DNA from: Micromonospora sp. WMMD980
GTDB lineage: Bacteria > Actinomycetota > Actinomycetes > Mycobacteriales > Micromonosporaceae
Direction of reading: 5' to 3'
DNA: 64,000 nucleotides
Assembly: GCF_029626035.1 (NCBI RefSeq)
Contig: NZ_JARUBE010000003.1
Location: 2,542,001-2,606,000, forward strand
Translations under genes and position numbers: made by a program
The notes under the pieces: generated by a model
Told to the model about the DNA's origin: nothing
What the model saw: only the letters and a program-made list of their open reading frames with translations
The model's database searches: none
In this document: positions 43,421-52,700 of the stretch, piece after piece
Layout: the number at the start of each line of letters is the position of its first letter
Numbering within the stretch: the first letter of the stretch is position 1

Positions 43421-44134
43421 ATGATCGAGTCCATTCTTCCGGCCGCGGTGACGGCCGTCGACACGTTCGTGGACCCCCCGGACGCCACCCTGTTCCGCGA
43501 CGAGGAGGCCATCGTCCGCGCGGCGGTCGACAAGCGCCGTCGCGAGTTCACCACCGCCCGTTGGTGCGCCCGTCAGGCCATGGTCCGGCTCGGCCGCCCA
43601 CCCGCGCCGATCCTGCCCGGCGCCCGCGGTGAGCCGCAGTGGCCGGCGGGCCTGGTCGGCAGCATCACCCACTGCGCCGGCTATCGCGGCGCCGTGCTCG
43701 CCGAGCGCGAGAAGGTCACCACGATCGGCATCGACGCCGAGCCGGACGAGCCACTCGCCAACGGCATCCTGGCCGCCGTCTCGCTGCCCGAGGAACGCGA
43801 CCGCATCGCCGTCCTCCAGCACGACCACCCCGCGGTGTCGTGGGACCGGATGCTGTTCAGCGCGAAGGAGTCGGTCTACAAGGCCTGGTTCCCGCTGACC
43901 GGGCGGTGGCTGGACTTCGAGGACGCCAGGGTCGTGCTGGACCCGCTCGCCGGGACGTTCACCGCCGACCTGCTGGTGACCGCGCCGTTGGTGCGGGGAC
44001 AGAAGCTGACCGGCTTCTCCGGCCGCTGGCTGGTGCGCAACGGCCTCATCGTCACCGCCATCACCGTGCTGGCGCACCCGGTCCCGCGGGTGCACCCCGC
44101 GGCCCGGCGGGTCACCGCCCGACGGCCCACCTGA
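43421..44134 (+). CDS. Sfp/EntD-type 4'-phosphopantetheinyl transferase
   Basis: 237 aa. It would load phosphopantetheine from CoA onto the apo-ACPs of the polyketide synthase at the window's right end. GIDAEPDEPL provides the Mg-binding Asp and FSAKESVYKAWFP is the second signature (W/F-x-x-K-E-S-x-x-K). ATG at 43421 with GGAGGAAG upstream. First gene on the left of the cluster and convergent with the LAL regulator across a shared terminator. Confidence 0.93.
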   Translation: MIESILPAAVTAVDTFVDPPDATLFRDEEAIVRAAVDKRRREFTTARWCARQAMVRLGRPPAPILPGARGEPQWPAGLVGSITHCAGYRGAVLAEREKVTTIGIDAEPDEPLANGILAAVSLPEERDRIAVLQHDHPAVSWDRMLFSAKESVYKAWFPLTGRWLDFEDARVVLDPLAGTFTADLLVTAPLVRGQKLTGFSGRWLVRNGLIVTAITVLAHPVPRVHPAARRVTARRPT

Positions 44135-44150
44135 GCCGCGCCCGGACCAT

Positions 44151-44194
44151 CACGACGACGGCCGCGCCCCTTCGGGAGCGCGGCCGTCGTCGTG
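44151..44194. terminator. Bidirectional hairpin terminator
   Basis: Perfect 17-bp arms (44151-44167 and 44178-44194, outer part CACGACGACGG) with a 10-nt loop lie between two convergent genes. Very stable, no T-tract. Confidence 0.88.
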
Positions 44195-44205
44195 GTGCGT
44201 GTGGC

Positions 44206-46989
44206 TCAGCCGGCGGTGGAGAAGTCGAGGTTGAGGTTGGCCGGCAGGTCGGTGCGGCGGGTCACGTTCAGCTTGCGGTAGGTGCGGGTGAGGTGTTGCT
44301 CGACCGTGCTGATGGTGATGTAGAGCTTCATCGAGATCTCGCGGTTGGTGTAACCCTCCGCCGCGAGCGCCGCCACCCGGTGCTCGGCGTCGCTGAGCAT
44401 GGCGGCGCCGGCGGCCGGGTTGAGCGGCTGTGCGGCCGACTCGGTCTCGTCCCAACCCGCGCCCCGGGTGAGGATCTTGAGCAGCGGCTGGGCTTCGGCC
44501 TTGTCGGCCAACGCGCGGGCCCGGCGCGCGATCATGCCGGCCCGGCGGGACTCCCCGAGCACGTGGTAGGCCTCGGTGAGGTCGGCCAGGGCGCGGGCCA
44601 GCTCGTACTCGTCGCCGCCGGCGGCCTGCAGGTCCACGGCCTGGCGCAGGAACATCGGGCGGTGCCGCAGTTCGCTCGTCGCGGCGAGCAGGCGCATCGC
44701 CATGCCGTGCACCCGGGGCGCGTCCTTGCCGCAGCGGGCGAGCTGCTCGTCGATGAGCTTGCGGGCCGGACCGGGGCGGCCCATCCGCAGCAGAGCCTCG
44801 GCGGCGTCGGTGCGCCACGGGACCAGACCGGGGACGTCGAGCTTCCAGCGGGCGGCCAGCTCTCCGCACTGCTCGAAGTCACGCAGCGCGAACGGCAACT
44901 GGCCGATCGCCAGGCTGTAGCGACCGCGGGCGTGCAGATAGTGCATGCCGTAGCGGGTCTGGAACATCTCCTCGGCGACCGGCTGGTCGAGCTGCTCGCG
45001 CACCAGGTCGTAGTCGCCCATCGCGGTGGCCGCGGTGATCAGCGCCGCGAGCGGGCCACCGACCGCGACGCCCCAACTGCTCGGCGGCATGCTCTCCAGC
45101 GCCAGGCGGGCGTGCCGGACCGCGGCGGGCAGCTCGCCCAGGCGCAGCGAGATCTCGGCCCGGATCGCGGCCAGGCGGGCGAGCCGGCTCGGCGCCTGCC
45201 GGGCGCCGGCCTCCTCGACGAACGTGTCGCACCAGGGCACGGCCCGGTCGGCGTGGCCGCTGTAGGTGAGCGCGAACAGCGCGCTCTCCACGGTGTCCAG
45301 GCTCATCTCGTCGAGCCGGGAGTTGTGCAGGATGCGCTCGACGCCGGCGGCGAGCGGCTCGGACGGGCCGCGGGTGAGCACGGTGGCCAACGCGCTGGCC
45401 GCCTCGAGGCGATGCCCGGCGGACACGGTCGGGATCGGGGTGGGCGCCAGCGGCGCCTGCGGACGCAGCATCGGGAAGAACGACGGATAGGTGGACCGCA
45501 GCAGCGGCCGGGCGATCGCCAGCTCCGTGAGGGTTTCCTGGTCGTGCTCGTCGGCCGACGCGTTGAGCTGCTCGAAGACCGCCCGGGCGTCGGCGAACTG
45601 GCCGTTCCAGAGCAGCGCCTTGGTGAGCACCAACGCGTCGCCGCTGCGCAGGAAGCCGTTCTGCATCGCCGCCGTCAGCTCCGGCAGGTACCCGGTGGAC
45701 ATGCTCGGGTTGATCCGCCAGCCGGCCCGCATCATGGTCGTCATGATCTTGGCGCGGTGCCTGTCGTCCGCGCACGTCTGCCAGGCGAGCCGGAGATAGT
45801 CGACGGCGGCGTCCACCCGGCCGGCGCGCAGCGCCTGCCGGGCCGCGTCCTCGAGCACCGGCACCACCCAGGGGTCGTCGGCCCGGCCGGCGCGCAGCAG
45901 GTGCTCGGCGACCACCTGGCTGACCGCGCCCTCGTGGTAGGCGATCTCCGCCGCCCGCCGGTGCAACGCGACCCGTTCGCCGTCGTCGATCTGGGCCAGC
46001 ACCGCCTCGCGCGCCACCGGGTGCCGGTAGTCGCTTCGGTGCAGCAGGCCGGCCGCGGCCAGCGCGCGGACCGCCTGGGCGACCTGCGCCGGTTCCAGAC
46101 CGGTCAGCTTGTCCAGCGAAGCGGCGTCCGGCAGGATGGCCAGCGCCTGGGCGACCCGCTGCATGCGCTCCTCGGTGCGGCGCAGGCAGGAGACCACCGC
46201 CTCGGCATACTGGCCGCCCGCCGCCGGCTCGCCGCTCGACGCGACACCGTCGGCGAGCGCCTGCCGGTGGTCCTCGACCAGGCCGCCGACCAGCAACGGA
46301 TTGCCGCCGCTGACCTGGTGCCAGCGGGGGGCGAGCCGCGCCGCGTCGTCCGCGCCGAGCGCCGTGGTCGCCATCTCCCGGACGCCGTCCACGGTGAGGG
46401 TGGTCAGCGCGACGTGGGCGCCGTGCGGCGGCCGAGCCAGGCCGTCGACGTCGAGCACCGGCGCGCCCGAGCGCCGCGTTCCGGAGTGGCTGAACAGCGC
46501 CAGCATCGGCGCGAAACGCACCCGGCGGGCCAGGTACGACAGGCAGACCAGCGACGCGTGGTCGGCCCGGTCCAGGTCGTCGACCACGACGACGAGCGGA
46601 TAGCGCCGGGACAGCTCGAGCAGCACCGTGCAGAGCGAGTGCACGATCTGCGGGTCGAGGCGGTGCGTGCCGCCGTCGCCGTGGGTGAGGGTCTGCGCGC
46701 CCTCGTAGAGGAGGTTCATCGCCCGCCGCCGCTCCTCGTCGACCAGCGGGGCGTCCAGCAGCAACTGGCTCATCACGCCGAGCGGCAGGTCCTGCTCGGA
46801 CCGCGACCCGGTGGCGGTGATGGCCAGTCCGTTGAGGTCCACGACGCGGTCGGCGAACGTGTTCAGCAGTTCGGTCCTGCCGGTCGCCACCGGTCCGGTG
46901 ACCACGGCGACCCGACCCTTCCCGGCGACGGAGGCGGCCAGCAGGCCGTCCAGTGTCTCGATCGCTTCGCTACGCTCCACCAAAGTCAT
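44206..46989 (-). CDS. LAL-type (LuxR with ATPase) transcriptional regulator
   Basis: 927 aa. N-terminal AAA-like ATPase domain: GPVATGRTELL stands for Walker A (an Arg replaces the usual Lys) and LVVVVDDLDRAD is Walker B. A long TPR-like helical middle follows, then a C-terminal LuxR HTH (LSDAEHRVAALAAEGYTNRE, then STVEQHLTRTYRKLNV). Such regulators commonly activate polyketide clusters. ATG at 46989 with GAGGAAG 8 bp upstream; 222 bp of upstream DNA contain the paired heptamers at 47120-47137. Confidence 0.92.
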   Translation of the reverse strand: MTLVERSEAIETLDGLLAASVAGKGRVAVVTGPVATGRTELLNTFADRVVDLNGLAITATGSRSEQDLPLGVMSQLLLDAPLVDEERRRAMNLLYEGAQTLTHGDGGTHRLDPQIVHSLCTVLLELSRRYPLVVVVDDLDRADHASLVCLSYLARRVRFAPMLALFSHSGTRRSGAPVLDVDGLARPPHGAHVALTTLTVDGVREMATTALGADDAARLAPRWHQVSGGNPLLVGGLVEDHRQALADGVASSGEPAAGGQYAEAVVSCLRRTEERMQRVAQALAILPDAASLDKLTGLEPAQVAQAVRALAAAGLLHRSDYRHPVAREAVLAQIDDGERVALHRRAAEIAYHEGAVSQVVAEHLLRAGRADDPWVVPVLEDAARQALRAGRVDAAVDYLRLAWQTCADDRHRAKIMTTMMRAGWRINPSMSTGYLPELTAAMQNGFLRSGDALVLTKALLWNGQFADARAVFEQLNASADEHDQETLTELAIARPLLRSTYPSFFPMLRPQAPLAPTPIPTVSAGHRLEAASALATVLTRGPSEPLAAGVERILHNSRLDEMSLDTVESALFALTYSGHADRAVPWCDTFVEEAGARQAPSRLARLAAIRAEISLRLGELPAAVRHARLALESMPPSSWGVAVGGPLAALITAATAMGDYDLVREQLDQPVAEEMFQTRYGMHYLHARGRYSLAIGQLPFALRDFEQCGELAARWKLDVPGLVPWRTDAAEALLRMGRPGPARKLIDEQLARCGKDAPRVHGMAMRLLAATSELRHRPMFLRQAVDLQAAGGDEYELARALADLTEAYHVLGESRRAGMIARRARALADKAEAQPLLKILTRGAGWDETESAAQPLNPAAGAAMLSDAEHRVAALAAEGYTNREISMKLYITISTVEQHLTRTYRKLNVTRRTDLPANLNLDFSTAG

Positions 46990-47119
46990 CTTCTTCACTT
47001 CCTCAAGTGCGAGGGGCGCCGTGGGCGGCGCGCTCCAGCGGCATCTCAGGAACCCCCGTGTGGCGTCCAACCCGGCCGCTCTGCCTGCTCGAGACGCTAC
47101 GGTCGGCCATTGTCGTTCG

Positions 47120-47137
47120 GTTATCCACCGGCTATCG
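47120..47137. promoter_or_regulatory. Heptamer repeat GTTATCC-N4-GCTATCG (11-bp period)
   Basis: Two near-identical heptamers, exactly one helical turn apart, about 130 bp upstream of the LAL regulator gene. SARP regulators bind such 11-bp-spaced direct repeats. The same heptamer family recurs at 49369-49397, in the same orientation relative to its gene. Confidence 0.5.
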
Positions 47138-47210
47138 GTAGGGGCCGGGCCCCGATACGGCGTCCGGGCCGCCGTCCCAGCGGACGGCGACCCGGGAGAG
47201 GTGGCGGTGC

Positions 47211-48938
47211 TCAGACCGCGTGGGCGAGGCGGGGTTGCCCGAGCGGGAAGGACTCCGGCGCGGGCGGGGCCGCGGTGCGGTTCAGCCGGGCGGCCGCACA
47301 GCGGACGGCGGCCGAGACGGCGGTGTCCAGGTCGGCGTCGACGCCGACGCCCCACAGCACCTGGTCACCGGCGCGCAGCTCGGCGTAGACGGCGAGCCCT
47401 CCGCAGCCGGTGAGCGCCGTGCCCGTGCGGTGCACGGCGTGCACGTCGACGCCCCACGGCACCAGGCGCTCCCGTACCCGCTCGACCTGGTCCGCGCGGG
47501 CCGCGCCCACCTCGAAGGCCACGCCGTCGACGTGCAGGTAGGCGGGGACCGCGGCGGGCAGGGGCAGCGGCACGGAGACCAGCGGACGCGAGAGGTACTC
47601 GCCCCGGAACAGGTCGGCGATCCGTTCCGGGGCGACCTCGCCGCCCTCCGCGTCGGCGCGCGCCTGCACCAGCGCGGCGAACTCGACCTGAAGGTCGCGG
47701 GGCAGGTTGAGGCCGAGCAGCGAGCTGACCACGTAGGCGACGCCGCCCTTGCCCGACTGGCTGTTGATCCGCACGACGGTCTCGTAGGTGCGGCCCACGT
47801 CCGCCGGGTCGACCGGCAGGTACGGGATCTCCCAGCGCGTCTCGGCGACCGGCACCCCGCTCGCGGCGGCGACGAGCTTCTGCTCGTCGAAGCCCTTCTT
47901 GATGGCGTCCTGGTGCGACCCCGAGAAGGCGGTGTAGACGAGGTCGCCACCGTACGGGTGGCGCGGGTGCACCGGCAGCTCGGTGCAGTGCTCCACGGTG
48001 CGCCGTACCCGGTTGAGGTCGGAGAAGTCGATGCCCGGGTCGACGCCCTGGCTGAACATGTTGAGCCCGAGGGTGACCAGGTCGACGTTGCCGGCCCGCT
48101 CGCCGTTGCCGAACAGGCAGCCCTCGACCCGCTCGGCGCCGGCCAGCATCGCCATCTCGGCGGTGGCGACGCCGGTGCCCCGGTCGTTGTGCGGGTGCAC
48201 CGACAGGCAGAGGTGGTCGCGCCGGCTCAGCCGGCGGCCCATCCACTCGATCTGGTCGGCGAAGACGTTCGGCGTGGTCCGCTCGACGGTGGTCGGGAAG
48301 TTCAGGATGATCGGTCGACCCGCCTCGGGCTGCCAGACGTCCATCACCGCCTCGCAGACCTCCAGCGAGAAGTCCAGCTCGGTGTCGTTGAACAACTCCT
48401 GGGAGTATTGGAAGCCGAGGTCGCAGCCGGTCAGGGTGCGGTCGGCGTACTTCATGAACAGCCGGGTGCCCTGCACCGCCAGTTCCTTGCACTTGGCCCG
48501 GTCCATGCCGAACACCACCCGCCGGAACTGCGGGGACGTGGCATTGTAGAGGTGCACGGTGGCGCGGCGGGCGCCGGCGAGACTCTCCACCGTCCGGCGG
48601 ATCAGGTCGTCGCGGGCCTGCACGAGCACGGAGATGGTGACGTCGTCCGGCACCAGGTCCCGCTCGATGAGCGTCCGCAGGAAGTCGTGGTCGTCCTGGC
48701 TGGCCACCGGGAAGCCGACCTCGATCTCCCGGTAGCCCATCTCGGTGAGCAGCCGGAACATGATCAGCTTACGCTCGGGGTTCATCGGGTTGACCAGTGA
48801 CTGGTTGCCGTCACGCAGGTCGGTGGAGAGCCACCTGGGGGCCGAGGTGATGCTGCGGCCGGGCCACGAACGCTCCGTCAGCGGTACCACGGCCGGTGAC
48901 CGGTACCGCCGCACCGCACGTCGAAAGGGGTTCACCAC
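47211..48938 (-). CDS. leuA: 2-isopropylmalate synthase
   Basis: 575 aa, the long actinobacterial LeuA form. STDLRDGNQSLVNPM is the metal-site start of the catalytic TIM barrel, HPHNDRGTGVATAEMA and GCLFGNGERAGNVDLVTL follow, and the C-terminal 120 residues form the leucine-binding regulatory domain. It condenses acetyl-CoA with 2-ketoisovalerate. GTG start with GGGAGGAGGAAC upstream. Located between the LAL regulator and the transthyretin-like gene, inside a polyketide cluster, so it may either be the housekeeping enzyme or supply a branched precursor. Confidence 0.93.
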   Translation of the reverse strand: MVNPFRRAVRRYRSPAVVPLTERSWPGRSITSAPRWLSTDLRDGNQSLVNPMNPERKLIMFRLLTEMGYREIEVGFPVASQDDHDFLRTLIERDLVPDDVTISVLVQARDDLIRRTVESLAGARRATVHLYNATSPQFRRVVFGMDRAKCKELAVQGTRLFMKYADRTLTGCDLGFQYSQELFNDTELDFSLEVCEAVMDVWQPEAGRPIILNFPTTVERTTPNVFADQIEWMGRRLSRRDHLCLSVHPHNDRGTGVATAEMAMLAGAERVEGCLFGNGERAGNVDLVTLGLNMFSQGVDPGIDFSDLNRVRRTVEHCTELPVHPRHPYGGDLVYTAFSGSHQDAIKKGFDEQKLVAAASGVPVAETRWEIPYLPVDPADVGRTYETVVRINSQSGKGGVAYVVSSLLGLNLPRDLQVEFAALVQARADAEGGEVAPERIADLFRGEYLSRPLVSVPLPLPAAVPAYLHVDGVAFEVGAARADQVERVRERLVPWGVDVHAVHRTGTALTGCGGLAVYAELRAGDQVLWGVGVDADLDTAVSAAVRCAAARLNRTAAPPAPESFPLGQPRLAHAV

Positions 48939-48965
48939 GTTCCTCCTCCCTCCGGAGCGCCGGGT

Positions 48966-49304
48966 TCAGACCCGGCTGCCGAAGAACATCGAATAGGAAT
49001 AGGGCGCGAGCAGGACCTGGATCCGGCAGGTGTCGGTCTCGTCCTGCACCCGGAACACCACCGCGACCTCCGGGTAGGCGGCGCTGATCCCGAGGCTGGC
49101 GAAGTAGGAGTCGCTGTCGAAGACGATGCGGTACGCGCCCTGCTCGAGTTCGTCGTCCAGCCAGTCCAGGATCTGGCCGTCGCTGTCGGTCTCCGCCTGC
49201 GACACGGTTCGCCAACTGTCCCCGCTGGGCCTTTCCAGACGGGCCCGGACACCGGCCGCCGAGCGGCCGTAGACGACATCCAACGCTTGCGCAGAGACAC
49301 TCAT
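48966..49304 (-). CDS. Transthyretin/5-hydroxyisourate hydrolase-like protein, degenerate active site
   Basis: 112 aa. The TTR fold is visible: ALDVVYGRSAAGVRARLER, YRIVFDSDSYFASLGIS, AAYPEVAVVFRV and a C-terminal APYSYSMFFGS. In HIU hydrolase the N-terminal HxLD His, the HYHVPLL His and the YRGS tail form the active site; here they read Q-A-L-D, RIQVLL and FFGS. So all three catalytic positions are replaced. ATG at 49304; 27 bp before leuA on the same strand, so probably one operon. A binding or scaffolding role in the pathway is possible; purine degradation is not. Confidence 0.75.
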   Translation of the reverse strand: MSVSAQALDVVYGRSAAGVRARLERPSGDSWRTVSQAETDSDGQILDWLDDELEQGAYRIVFDSDSYFASLGISAAYPEVAVVFRVQDETDTCRIQVLLAPYSYSMFFGSRV

Positions 49305-49368
49305 TGACAACTCACCTAATGTTCGGACCCGCGACACGGGCGCCTGTGGCGTCATCATCGATACTGCC

Positions 49369-49397
49369 GTTATCGACCGGCATTCGAGACGTTATCG
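49369..49397. promoter_or_regulatory. Heptamer repeat GTTATCG-N15-GTTATCG (22-bp period)
   Basis: Two identical heptamers two helical turns apart, with a weaker third (GCATTCG) at the midpoint, in the 224-bp divergent region between the transthyretin-like gene and the small secreted peptide gene. A further inverted copy (CGATAA) is near 49436. Matches the SARP binding pattern and the site at 47120-47137. Confidence 0.55.
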
Positions 49398-49528
49398 GCC
49401 ACCGCCGGCGCTGCTCGAGCGCTTCTTAAACACATCGATAAGGAGTCGATGGCGCGGTTCCATAGCGTGGTTCTCATCGAAGCCGCGACCGGCGCAAGTC
49501 GGAAGCAAGCCTGAGGAGACAGGATTCC

Positions 49529-49693
49529 ATGCGATTTTTCAACATCCGCACCATCGCCCGCATCTTCGTCGCCGCCGTAGCCGGTGCCGGCTTCGCCCTC
49601 GGCGCGGTCAATCCGGCCAGCGCCGACGAGACAGTCCCGAATCCGCCGGCCTCCGCCCCGATCGTGACGACCGGGAACTGGCCCTGGGGCTGA
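49529..49693 (+). CDS. Small secreted peptide
   Basis: 54 aa with a clear signal peptide: basic start (RFFNIRTIARI), hydrophobic core FVAAVAGAGFALGAV and cleavage after NPASA. The mature part is only about 22 residues, Pro- and Trp-containing, ending GNWPWG. GAGGAGAC lies about 8 bp upstream of the ATG. It is divergent from the transthyretin-like/leuA pair and next to the SARP gene. No cysteines and no lanthipeptide-type core. Role unknown. Confidence 0.6.
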   Translation: MRFFNIRTIARIFVAAVAGAGFALGAVNPASADETVPNPPASAPIVTTGNWPWG

Positions 49694-49779
49694 CCTGCCA
49701 GACGCTCACCGCGCCGTCACCACTCCCCGGGTGACGGCGCTGCTGTCCGCGCAGCGCGGCGGGCGCTCCGCCGGCGGGC

Positions 49780-52700
49780 CTACGAGGCTTTCGAGTCGAT
49801 GACCACCTGATCGGTTCCGGACGCGGCGGCGTATGCCTCGGTGAGCATCGCCAGCACCCGCGACTCGAAGACCGGCGCCTGGATGCTGCGGAACAGGCCG
49901 AGCGCCCGGTGCAGGTGCACCACCGCCTGCGGCGGTTTGCCGCAGGCCAACGCCAGCTCGCCGAGGCTGAACGCGATCCGCGCCTCGACCAGCCGTTCAC
50001 CGTTGCTGCTGGCCAGCGACTGGGCGCTGGCCAGCGCCGTGCCCGCCTCGGTGAAGTCACCACCGCGCAGGTGCGCCAGGCCCAGACCGTGCAGGGCGTA
50101 CGCCTCACCGATGGGGTCACCGAGGTCGTGCACCGCGGCCAGCGCCTCGCCGAACGCCGCCACCGCCTCGGCCGGCTCCCCGGCCTGCAGGTGCGCGTCG
50201 CCGAGCCGGTGCAGCACCTGCGCCTCGATGCGCCGGCTGCCGGCCCGGCGGCTCAGTTCCAGCGCCTGCGGCAGCATGCCCTTGGCGCTGTCCGCGTCAC
50301 CGCGCTCCAACTCGACCTGCGCGAGGCTGTGCAGCACGTACGCCGCCGCCGCCAGGTCACCGCCGGTGCGCAGCACCGCCAGCGCCCGCTCGTAACGCCG
50401 GGCCGCCTCGGCCAGGTTGCCGTCCATCCGTTCCAGAAACGCGATGTTGCGGCTGACCAGTGCCGCGCCCTGGGCATCGTGCACGCTCTGGAACAGCTCG
50501 GCGGCCTCGTCGAGGCTCTGCCGGGCGTCGGCGAACCGCTTCTCGACGATCGCCAGCGAGCCGATCGAGTAGAGGATCACCGCCTGCCCACGCCTGTCGT
50601 CGACCTGGCGGACCGCGTCGAGCGCCACCTCGTGGGTGTCCCGCCAGTCGTTGAGATAGACCCGCGACTCGAAGAGCGTGACCGCGGTGACGGCCAGGTC
50701 CCAGCACAGCTCGACGGCGCCGATCTTGGCGGCCTGCCGCACCGCGGCCACCAGCGACTGGCGCTCGCGCTCGAACCAGTTCAACGGCTCCCGAACCAGC
50801 CGGGCGGCGGTGCGCCCCGGCAGTTCCCAGCGCTTCGCCTTGCCGTGCACCTGAAGGTTGTCGTTGCCGTGCAGGTGCCGGTGCGCCACCTCGGCGAGGA
50901 ACAGCAGCGCGCCGAGGACCCGCTCGAGCGCCGCGTTGCGTTCGGTGACCGCCTCCTCGGCGGCCAACCGCTCCCGGGCGAAGACTCTTATCAAGTCGTG
51001 GAAGCGGTATTGACTGTGCAGGCCCGACTCGGTGCCGGTGATCTCGACGAGTTGGGCGTCGGCGAGGTCGTCGAGCAGGTCCTGGGCGTCGTCGAGCGAG
51101 CGGTCGAGCAGCGCCGCGCCCATCCAGCCGGAGAAGACCGGGCAGTCCAGCACGGCGAGCAGCCGGAACAGCCGGCGCGCGTCCTCGCTGATGTTGTCGT
51201 AGGTCATCGAGATGCTGGCCCGGATGCCCATCGCGCCGTGCTTGAGCTCGTCGAGCCGGCGTGACTCGTTCTCCAGGCGACCGGCGAGCTGCTCCAGCGT
51301 CCAGTGCGGGCGTGCCGACAGCCGGGCGCCCGCGATCCGCAGGGCGAGCGGAAGCTGGCCGCACAGCTCGGCCAGTTCGGCGGCGGCGTCGGCCTCGGCG
51401 TGCACCCGCCCGTCGCCGGCGATCCGCGACAGCAGCTCGATGGAGTGCCGGAAACCGAAGACGTCGATGTCGACGTGGGTGGCGCCGGGCAGCCCGCCGA
51501 GCCGGCTGCGGCTGGTGACGATGACCGCGGTCCGTGGGTTGCCGGGCAGCAACGGCAGCACCTGGCTCTCGCTGCCGACATTGTCGAGCACGACCAGGAC
51601 CCGTCGGTCGGAGAGCAGGCCGCGGTACATCTCGGCGCGCTCCTCGAGCCCGTCGGGCAGGACGCCGCCGGGCACGCCCAGGGTGCGCAGGAACCGCTCC
51701 AGGATCTGCATCGGGCTGACCAGGCGCGACGCCCGGCCGTGCAGGTCGGCGAAGAGCTGCCCGTCCGGATACTGCGCGGCGAGCCGGTGCGAGACGTGCA
51801 CGCCGAGCGTGGTCTTCCCGATGCCCGGCTTGCCGGCGATGACGATGACCGGCACCGCCAGCTGTCGCGGATTCTCCGTCGACAGGGCGAGGCGCGCCTC
51901 GATGTCGTTGATCTGCTGCGCCCGGCCGGTGAAGTCGGCGATGTCGGTCGGCAGCATGCAGGGAACCGCCGTGGTCAGTGCGGGCGTCAGCGGCACGTCG
52001 TCGTCGACCGCGAGGATCGGCAGGGCGGGCTCGTCGACGCCCGGCGCCGGACCGGCGACCTCGATCGACGCGACGGCCGGCAGCGCGCCGTCGGCGAGCG
52101 GCTCCGTGACGACGAGCAGCGCCGGGCCGTCCGCGACCGGACGGACGACCAGGCCGGCCTCCGAGGTGTGGATGGACCGCTCCAGGCGCTGCAACCACTC
52201 GCTCGGCTCCAGGCCCAGTTCGTCGATCAGGGTCTGGCGGGCCAGCCGGTAGGAGTCGAGCGCCTCCGCCTGCCGTCCGGACCGGTAGAGCGCCAGCATG
52301 AGCTGACCCCGCAGCCGCTCCCGCAGCGGATGCGCCAGCACCAGACCGGTCAGCTCGGCGATCACGTCCCGGTGCCGGCCCAGGTCCAGCTCCAGCTCGA
52401 TGCAGTCCTCGATGACGGTCAGCCGGCGCTCGGCGAACCGGTCGGCGGCCGAGCGCAGTACCTGACTGTCGATGCCCTCCAGCGCCGCGCCGCGCCACAG
52501 CCGCAACGCCTCGCGGTAGCGCCCGACCGCGTCGTCGCGTCGGCCCGCGCCGGTCGCCTCCCGGGCCTCGGCCAGGAGTCCTTCGTAGTCGCAGAGGTCG
52601 ATCCGACTGCCGGTCGGGTCGAGCACGTAACCCTGGTTGCGGGTGATGATGGTGTCGGCCCGGCCGGAGGACGCGAGCAGGCGGCGCAGCGCGGAGACGC

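Noticed and set aside
43639..47388. A 1249-residue + strand frame across the PPTase and LAL genes
   Set aside because: Low-complexity Arg/Gly/Ala sequence, spans a strong terminator and is antisense to a well-supported regulator.
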